Below are positions 6,289-10,428 of a stretch of 10,428 nucleotides of DNA, piece after piece; the stretch's first letter is position 1; each line of letters begins with the position of its first letter. The notes beneath the pieces were generated by a model, which made no database searches, was not told the DNA's origin, and saw only the letters and a program-made list of their open reading frames with translations. A program made the translations under genes and the position numbers. This DNA is from Clostridia bacterium. Its GTDB lineage: Bacteria > Bacillota > Clostridia > Saccharofermentanales > Saccharofermentanaceae. The stretch lies in the NCBI GenBank assembly GCA_017881645.1, contig JADGQQ010000050.1, forward strand, positions 1-10,428, given 5' to 3'.

Positions 6289-6963
6289 CTATGGTTTTCC
6301 GTCCAGATGCGCATCCACGAAAACACCTGATGTAAGATGCTCCATCGAGAGCTGGCGGGTATCGTTGGATCCGGCGGCAACTTCGAGCGAACTCTCAAGA
6401 TCACGGATCGTGCTGTACATCATCAATTCCATTGAAGGCATCTCGGAAACTGATTCAATGCCGAATTCCATGAGGAACTGCTGTGTAGTCTCAAAAAGCG
6501 TCGGGCGCCCGGGTGCTTCGAGAGTTCCGCATTCCATGATCCAGCCGCGTTCAAGGAGACGAGTAATAATGCTGTCGCTGCTGACACCGCGAACCGCCTC
6601 GACCTGAGCACGGGTCACCGGCTGATTATATGCAACGACGGCAAGAGTCTCATATGTTGCCTGCGACATAGGCGGACGGCTCTTCGGCTGAAAAAGCCTC
6701 TCGAGTACCGGTTTCAGATGTGGCTTGGAACACATGACATATTCATCTTCCAGACGGCGAATGGAAAGCCCGCCCCAGGGATTGTTCTGGTATTCCGCCG
6801 ACATGCGGGTCAATGTCTGATGAATAACCGGTGAAGGCACGCCGGTTATTTCCTCGAGCCGGCTTATACTGATCGGATCACCGGCCGCAAAAAGAATCGC
6901 CTCCAAAGAAGCAGGGAGTTCCTGAATGGATATTGAAAAATCACTGATTGCATCATCCGTCAT
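6289..6963 (-). CDS. scpB: Segregation and condensation protein B
   Basis: ScpB dimers bind the ScpA kleisin in the SMC-ScpAB condensin, which organises and separates the chromosome. The 224-residue protein has the two winged-helix domains of the family. The first starts with LEAILFAAGDPI (20-31). The second carries MSQATYETLAVVAYNQPVT (99-117) and VEAVRGVSSDSI (121-132). GRPTLFETT (152-160) and the FL..FG segment that follows are also typical. A C-terminal extension of about 40 residues (after 180) has low similarity to what I know of the family, and such tails vary. The ATG is 1 nt after the scpA stop, and its AAGGAG ribosome site lies inside the end of scpA, so the two are coupled. Confidence 0.96.
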   Translation of the reverse strand: MTDDAISDFSISIQELPASLEAILFAAGDPISISRLEEITGVPSPVIHQTLTRMSAEYQNNPWGGLSIRRLEDEYVMCSKPHLKPVLERLFQPKSRPPMSQATYETLAVVAYNQPVTRAQVEAVRGVSSDSIITRLLERGWIMECGTLEAPGRPTLFETTQQFLMEFGIESVSEMPSMELMMYSTIRDLESSLEVAAGSNDTRQLSMEHLTSGVFVDAHLDGKP

Positions 6964-6964
6964 A

Positions 6965-7780
6965 TTATTTCTTCTCCTTAACGAAAAGGTTGGAATCGCT
7001 TGTTGACAGCAAACTGTCGGATGTCGGGCCTTCCTTCAATTTGGAAAGCAGAATTACGTCAAACGGCCTCTCCTGTTCCGCGGAGATCTGGTTTCCCCGA
7101 AGCAATTCAAGAACTGCAAGAAATCCCACAACTTTTTCGATTTTCGATGTCTCCGCCGACGGGAAAATCTCATGAAAGAAGATTTTGCCGTTCGAGATCA
7201 GCTTCTGCCAGACAAGCTTCATTTTATCACGAACAGAGACTTTATCGCGCTTCAGAATATGCGTAATCTTTGCTGAAAGATCCGCAAAACGCATGGCATT
7301 CCTTGCATGTACCGAAGAAATTGCTTTGCTGAATCCTTCCGGATCAAATTCCTGCGGAGGGTTCGGGACTGCAATGGAAAGCGATACGGGGGTAGCCGGA
7401 AGCCGGTAAAAAGAGTTCGAAAATATCTTGTACCGGTCACGCAGATCCTGCGCCAGCATTTTACAGCGGCGGTATTGCAGCAGCCGGATAACGAGTTCTT
7501 CTCTGGGATCCTCCTCTTCCGCTGAAAGCATTGCTTTGCGGTCAGGCAGAAGCATACGGGATTTTACATGGATCAGCGTTGCGGCCATGACGAGAAACTC
7601 GGATGCAAATTCCATGTCCAGTGCATCCATATCTTTCAGGAAAATCATATATTGGTCCGTTATTTCAGCGATCGGAATGTCATAAATATCAAGGTCATTC
7701 TTCTCGATCAAATGAAAAAGCAAGTCCAGAGGGCCTTCGAACATACTGATTTTCAGATCAGGTATAGGATGTAACGACAT
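6965..7780 (-). CDS. scpA: Segregation and condensation protein A
   Basis: ScpA is the kleisin subunit that bridges the SMC ATPase heads and carries ScpB in the condensin complex. The N-terminal domain, which contacts the SMC neck, shows FEGPLDLLFHLIEKNDLDIY (about 13-32) and the following IAEITDQY. The C-terminal winged helix (about 215-262), which contacts the SMC cap, has KIEKVVGFLAVLELL. With the start at 7780 the protein is 271 residues, close to the usual 250-270. I prefer this ATG because GGAGGGAG lies upstream (11 nt from its second GGAG). An earlier ATG at 7801 would add seven residues but overlaps that site and has no ribosome site of its own. The gene follows trpS with a gap of about 50 nt that shows no terminator. 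Confidence 0.95.
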   Translation of the reverse strand: MSLHPIPDLKISMFEGPLDLLFHLIEKNDLDIYDIPIAEITDQYMIFLKDMDALDMEFASEFLVMAATLIHVKSRMLLPDRKAMLSAEEEDPREELVIRLLQYRRCKMLAQDLRDRYKIFSNSFYRLPATPVSLSIAVPNPPQEFDPEGFSKAISSVHARNAMRFADLSAKITHILKRDKVSVRDKMKLVWQKLISNGKIFFHEIFPSAETSKIEKVVGFLAVLELLRGNQISAEQERPFDVILLSKLKEGPTSDSLLSTSDSNLFVKEKK

Positions 7781-7830
7781 TCTTCTGTTCACTCCCTCCA
7801 TCTGATTAAGCAGACAAGTCCAAAAACAGA

Positions 7831-8820
7831 TTACAGGCCTATGCGGACGGCATCTCTGACCATTTCCATCGTTGCTTCGGCTTTGATGGATGCTTTTCTG
7901 GATCCTTCTTCGATGATATCACGAAGATGGGTTTCATTCTCGAGCAGCGACTGACGCTTTTCATGAATGGGTGTATGGAAAACTGCGATCTTCTCCTGCA
8001 TGATTCTCTTGCAGGCTACGCATCCGATACAGCCGCCTCTGCACTGCTCCTCAATTTCAGGAACCTGTGCCTCATTGAATATTTTGTGAAAAGCAAAAAC
8101 CGTACAAATCTCGGGATGCCCCGGATCGTCCTTCCGGATGCGTGCCGGATCGGTGATCATGCTCATGACTTTCTTTTTTACTTCGTCCGGTGTATCCGCA
8201 AGTGCAATCGTATTCCCATAACTCTTGCTCATTTTCCGGCCATCCGTGCCGGGCAGAACCTTGGCCTTGGTAAGAAGCGGCAGCGGTTCCGGAAACACCT
8301 CTTTGCTGTACAGGAAATTGAACCGTCTGGCAATCTCACGCGTAATCTCCAGATGCGGGATCTGGTCTTCACCCACAGGAACAAAATCGGCACGATACAC
8401 AAGAATATCCGCGGCCTGCAGTGCAGGATACCCCAGAAATCCGTAGGTCGTAATGTCACGGTCACTCAGGTTTGCAAGCTGATCCTTATAGGTCGGGCAT
8501 CTTTCCAGCCAGGAAAGAGGCGTGTTCATAGCGAAAAGAAGAAACAACTCCGCATGCTGCTTGACCGAAGACTGCAGAAATAGCGTGCTCTTTTCAGGAT
8601 CCAATCCGCATGCGACAAAATCAGCGATCAGGCTGATCGTGTTCTTCTTCAAATCCTGCGTATCCGCATATCCGGTGGTAAGCGCATGCCAGTCAGCAAT
8701 GAAAAAATTGCACTCATACGTATCCTGTAAAGATACCCAATTTTCGATGGCTCCGAAATAATTCCCTAAATGGATGTTTCCCGTCGGCCGGGATCCGGAA
8801 AGTACAATTTTTTTCTGCAT
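7831..8820 (-). CDS. trpS: Tryptophanyl-tRNA synthetase, probable [4Fe-4S] type
   Basis: TrpRS attaches tryptophan to tRNA-Trp (class I synthetase, cytosol). The 329-residue protein has the HIGH-type motif TGNIHLGN (13-20), GEDQ (150-153) and KMSKS (196-200). In the C-terminal part the cysteines C239, C260, C267 and C270 form C-x20-C-x6-C-x2-C, with an extra C264. Thermotoga maritima TrpRS binds a [4Fe-4S] cluster through C-x22-C-x6-C-x2-C at the equivalent place near the anticodon-recognition region, so a cluster is likely here. The start is supported by GGAGG 7 nt before ATG 8820. The gap to the upstream M50 gene is only 40 nt, too short for the T-box riboswitch often found before trpS in Bacillota. 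Confidence 0.97.
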   Translation of the reverse strand: MQKKIVLSGSRPTGNIHLGNYFGAIENWVSLQDTYECNFFIADWHALTTGYADTQDLKKNTISLIADFVACGLDPEKSTLFLQSSVKQHAELFLLFAMNTPLSWLERCPTYKDQLANLSDRDITTYGFLGYPALQAADILVYRADFVPVGEDQIPHLEITREIARRFNFLYSKEVFPEPLPLLTKAKVLPGTDGRKMSKSYGNTIALADTPDEVKKKVMSMITDPARIRKDDPGHPEICTVFAFHKIFNEAQVPEIEEQCRGGCIGCVACKRIMQEKIAVFHTPIHEKRQSLLENETHLRDIIEEGSRKASIKAEATMEMVRDAVRIGL

Positions 8821-8860
8821 TCGATTGCCTCCAGTAAGAACTTAGTATGAATCGTATGTT

Positions 8861-9619
8861 TTACATTTTAAAAATGATTTTGCTAAGAAAGTTGATCGGA
8901 GTCTCAATAATATATCGGAACGGTATCTCAATCCATCCGATCAGACTGCCCAGAGGACTCATGCCGGAGTAGCTTCCAAAGAGGATCAATGCAAGAAAGA
9001 TGATCCCAAAATACCGCTCAAATCCCTGAATTTTCTGCTTCAGATTGTACGGCAAAAATGTCTCAATAAAATGGTATCCGTCCAACGGCGGAATGGGCAG
9101 AAGATTAAACGCCATCAGCATTAAATTGAATGTATACATGAAATTGAACAGCATCACAAAAATCAAAACAATCGTGCCGGAAAAAGTCAAATCTGAAGTT
9201 AGTTTTGAACTTGCGTCTATTAAGCCCGATTTGAAACCTATAATGCTTAATGCCATAAACAGTAAATAAGAAAGAAATGCAACAACAAAGTTGGCCGTGA
9301 CACCGGCAACGCTCACGATCCGTATCGAGATCGACCGGTCCTTGAACTTGGTCAATCGACCATAGTTTACCTGTACAGGTTTAGCCCATCCGAATCCGGC
9401 GATCAGCATCATCAAGGTTCCGATCGGATCCAGATGTGCCAACGGATTCAGTGTGAGTCGTCCCTGCAGCCGCGCCGTATCATCACCCAGACGATAGGCT
9501 GCATATCCATGCATGATTTCATGAATGGAGAGGGAGAATAGCAGTACAATAACAAACATACATCCATATGCAAAACGTTCCGGGCCGGTCAAACTTGGAT
9601 CAAATAGCATTCTCAGCAT
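8861..9619 (-). CDS. M50 site-2 protease family zinc metalloprotease
   Basis: This is an integral membrane protease expected to cut substrates within the membrane; targets in this subgroup are mostly unknown. Of 252 residues, the first membrane helix (about 16-40) ends in the zinc motif HEIMH (H33, E34, H37). NPLAHLDPIGTL (58-69) and GWAKPVQV (77-84) are family signatures. The third zinc ligand is D180 in LLPIPPLDG (173-181). Hydrophobic segments lie at about 103-128, 146-172 and 203-216. It has no PDZ domain, unlike RseP, so it belongs to the short YwhC-like group. The ATG at 9619 overlaps the ileS stop by 7 nt and has GGAG 7 nt upstream. An ATG at 9610 is a weaker alternative. The overlap implies coupling to ileS translation. 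Confidence 0.93.
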   Translation of the reverse strand: MLRMLFDPSLTGPERFAYGCMFVIVLLFSLSIHEIMHGYAAYRLGDDTARLQGRLTLNPLAHLDPIGTLMMLIAGFGWAKPVQVNYGRLTKFKDRSISIRIVSVAGVTANFVVAFLSYLLFMALSIIGFKSGLIDASSKLTSDLTFSGTIVLIFVMLFNFMYTFNLMLMAFNLLPIPPLDGYHFIETFLPYNLKQKIQGFERYFGIIFLALILFGSYSGMSPLGSLIGWIEIPFRYIIETPINFLSKIIFKM

Positions 9620-10428
9620 TCATTGTCTCCTTTAGCGATCTTTTCGACAGAAATCACACAGATCTCACCATTAATATCCCATTCTTTGGGATTCCCGCCT
9701 TCACCGGCAACGATTTCTGTCGCCAGTACTTCTTCCGCGATGAATTCCGTATGAGCGGCAATCACAGATGCAACACGGTCATTCTTACAATAACAAAGGC
9801 GGATGCGATCTGTCACATCAAATCCGGATTCTTTGCGTTGGGTCTGCACTTTGGAAATGATTTCGCGGACAAAGCCGTCTTCGATCAATTCGTCAGTCAG
9901 GGTTGTATCCAGAGAAACCGTGTAATCACGGTCAGACTGCGTGGAGAGGCCTTCCGGCTGGACGTTTTCGACAAGAAGATCTTCTTTATCCAGCAGAATA
10001 TCTTCACCGTCCATAAACAGATGGATAAAGCCATTTTCAAGAAGAAGCTTCATCGTCTCACGGCCGGGCAAATGGGCGATGATGTTTTTGGCTTCGTTCA
10101 GACGGCTGCCCAGCTTCTTGCCCAACGTCCTGAGCTGGGGCTTGAACCGGTAATCCAGCAATTCCGCAGCATCCTTCAGATAAACGAGCGTGCGGATGTT
10201 GAGCTCTTCCTTGATAATGTCGATATATTCATCCGACAAAATCTTGGGAGCAACAACATAAAGCTTTGACAGCGGCTGACGATTCTTGATCGACACCACA
10301 TTCCTGCAGGCTCTGCCCATAAATACGATATGCTGTGCGACGTCCATCTGCGTTTCCAGATTCTCGTCAATCCATGCGGCGTCAGACACCGGGAAATCAC
10401 AGAGATGCACCGATATCGGAGCGTCCGG
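9613..10428 (-). CDS. ileS: Isoleucyl-tRNA synthetase, C-terminal part (5' end outside window)
   Basis: IleRS charges tRNA-Ile (class I synthetase, cytosol). The frame is open to the window edge, and 271 C-terminal residues are visible. The catalytic HIGH and KMSKS parts are outside. The piece begins at the anticodon-binding domain with SVHLCDFP. It continues with IKNRQPLSKLYVVAPK, the IKNRQPL signature of the domain. A later region (roughly the last 160 residues, with LGSRLNEAKN near its start) resembles the C-terminal extension of type 2 (eukaryote-like) bacterial IleRS. The C-terminal CxxC zinc-finger pairs of type 1 enzymes are absent. The protein ends in NEC, and its TGA overlaps the start of the M50 gene. 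The identity is firm; the type 2 assignment rests on the tail only. Confidence 0.93.
   Translation of the reverse strand, partial: PDAPISVHLCDFPVSDAAWIDENLETQMDVAQHIVFMGRACRNVVSIKNRQPLSKLYVVAPKILSDEYIDIIKEELNIRTLVYLKDAAELLDYRFKPQLRTLGKKLGSRLNEAKNIIAHLPGRETMKLLLENGFIHLFMDGEDILLDKEDLLVENVQPEGLSTQSDRDYTVSLDTTLTDELIEDGFVREIISKVQTQRKESGFDVTDRIRLCYCKNDRVASVIAAHTEFIAEEVLATEIVAGEGGNPKEWDINGEICVISVEKIAKGDNEC

Noticed and set aside
7781..7830. Terminator or promoter between trpS and scpA
   Set aside because: No stable stem followed by a T-run and no convincing -35/-10 pair; read-through is likely.
7927..8583. Plus-strand open frame of 218 codons
   Set aside because: It is antisense to trpS, which has the HIGH and KMSKS motifs. 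It is long only because the opposite strand is coding.
8821..8860. T-box riboswitch before trpS
   Set aside because: The gap is 40 nt and holds only a ribosome binding site, too short for a T-box leader.
9568..10269. Plus-strand open frame of 233 codons
   Set aside because: It is antisense to the ileS tail and the start of the M50 gene, both supported by motifs and ribosome sites.

Overview
All genes in this window lie on the minus strand, so transcription runs from the high coordinates to the low ones. The content points to an anaerobic member of the Bacillota (Clostridia or Negativicutes grade). The reasons are an IspH protein fused to ribosomal protein S1, a tryptophanyl-tRNA synthetase with a cysteine set like the [4Fe-4S] site of Thermotoga TrpRS, a type-2-like isoleucyl-tRNA synthetase tail, strong AGGAGG-type ribosome binding sites, and a biotin-dependent carboxyltransferase set typical of fermenters. 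The genus cannot be fixed from the sequence alone. Negativicutes such as Veillonella or Dialister relatives are my best guess, from the scpAB / cmk / ispH neighbourhood together with decarboxylase-type genes.

Region A (10428 to 6289) is a tightly packed housekeeping run: the 3' end of ileS (cut by the window edge), an M50 site-2 protease whose start overlaps the ileS stop, trpS, scpA and scpB. The two Scp proteins are the accessory subunits of the SMC condensin. No terminator or T-box is visible between these genes.

Region B (about 6258 to 2785) is a metabolic cassette with its own sigma-A-like promoter. It encodes a carboxyltransferase of the MmdA/PccB/12S type, a stand-alone biotin carrier protein (biotinyl lysine in EAMKM), and an OadA/5S-type carboxyltransferase without a fused biotin domain. 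Together these are the three parts of a soluble transcarboxylase of the Propionibacterium kind (12S, 1.3S, 5S). The membrane sodium-pump subunits of decarboxylase complexes are absent. The cassette ends at a perfect 16-bp inverted repeat.

Region C (2782 to 1795) is a MurR/RpiR-family regulator (HTH plus SIS domain) with its own promoter. That promoter abuts the inverted repeat, which may therefore serve as terminator, operator or both. The regulator is the obvious candidate to control the cassette, but this is inference.

Region D (1794 to 1) returns to housekeeping genes: cmk (cytidylate kinase) and then an ispH-rpsA fusion that runs off the window. A leader of roughly 100 nt with a 26-codon open frame precedes cmk.

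No tRNA, rRNA, CRISPR array, insertion sequence or phage gene was recognised. The carboxyltransferase cassette with its adjacent regulator is the least ordinary part of the window.
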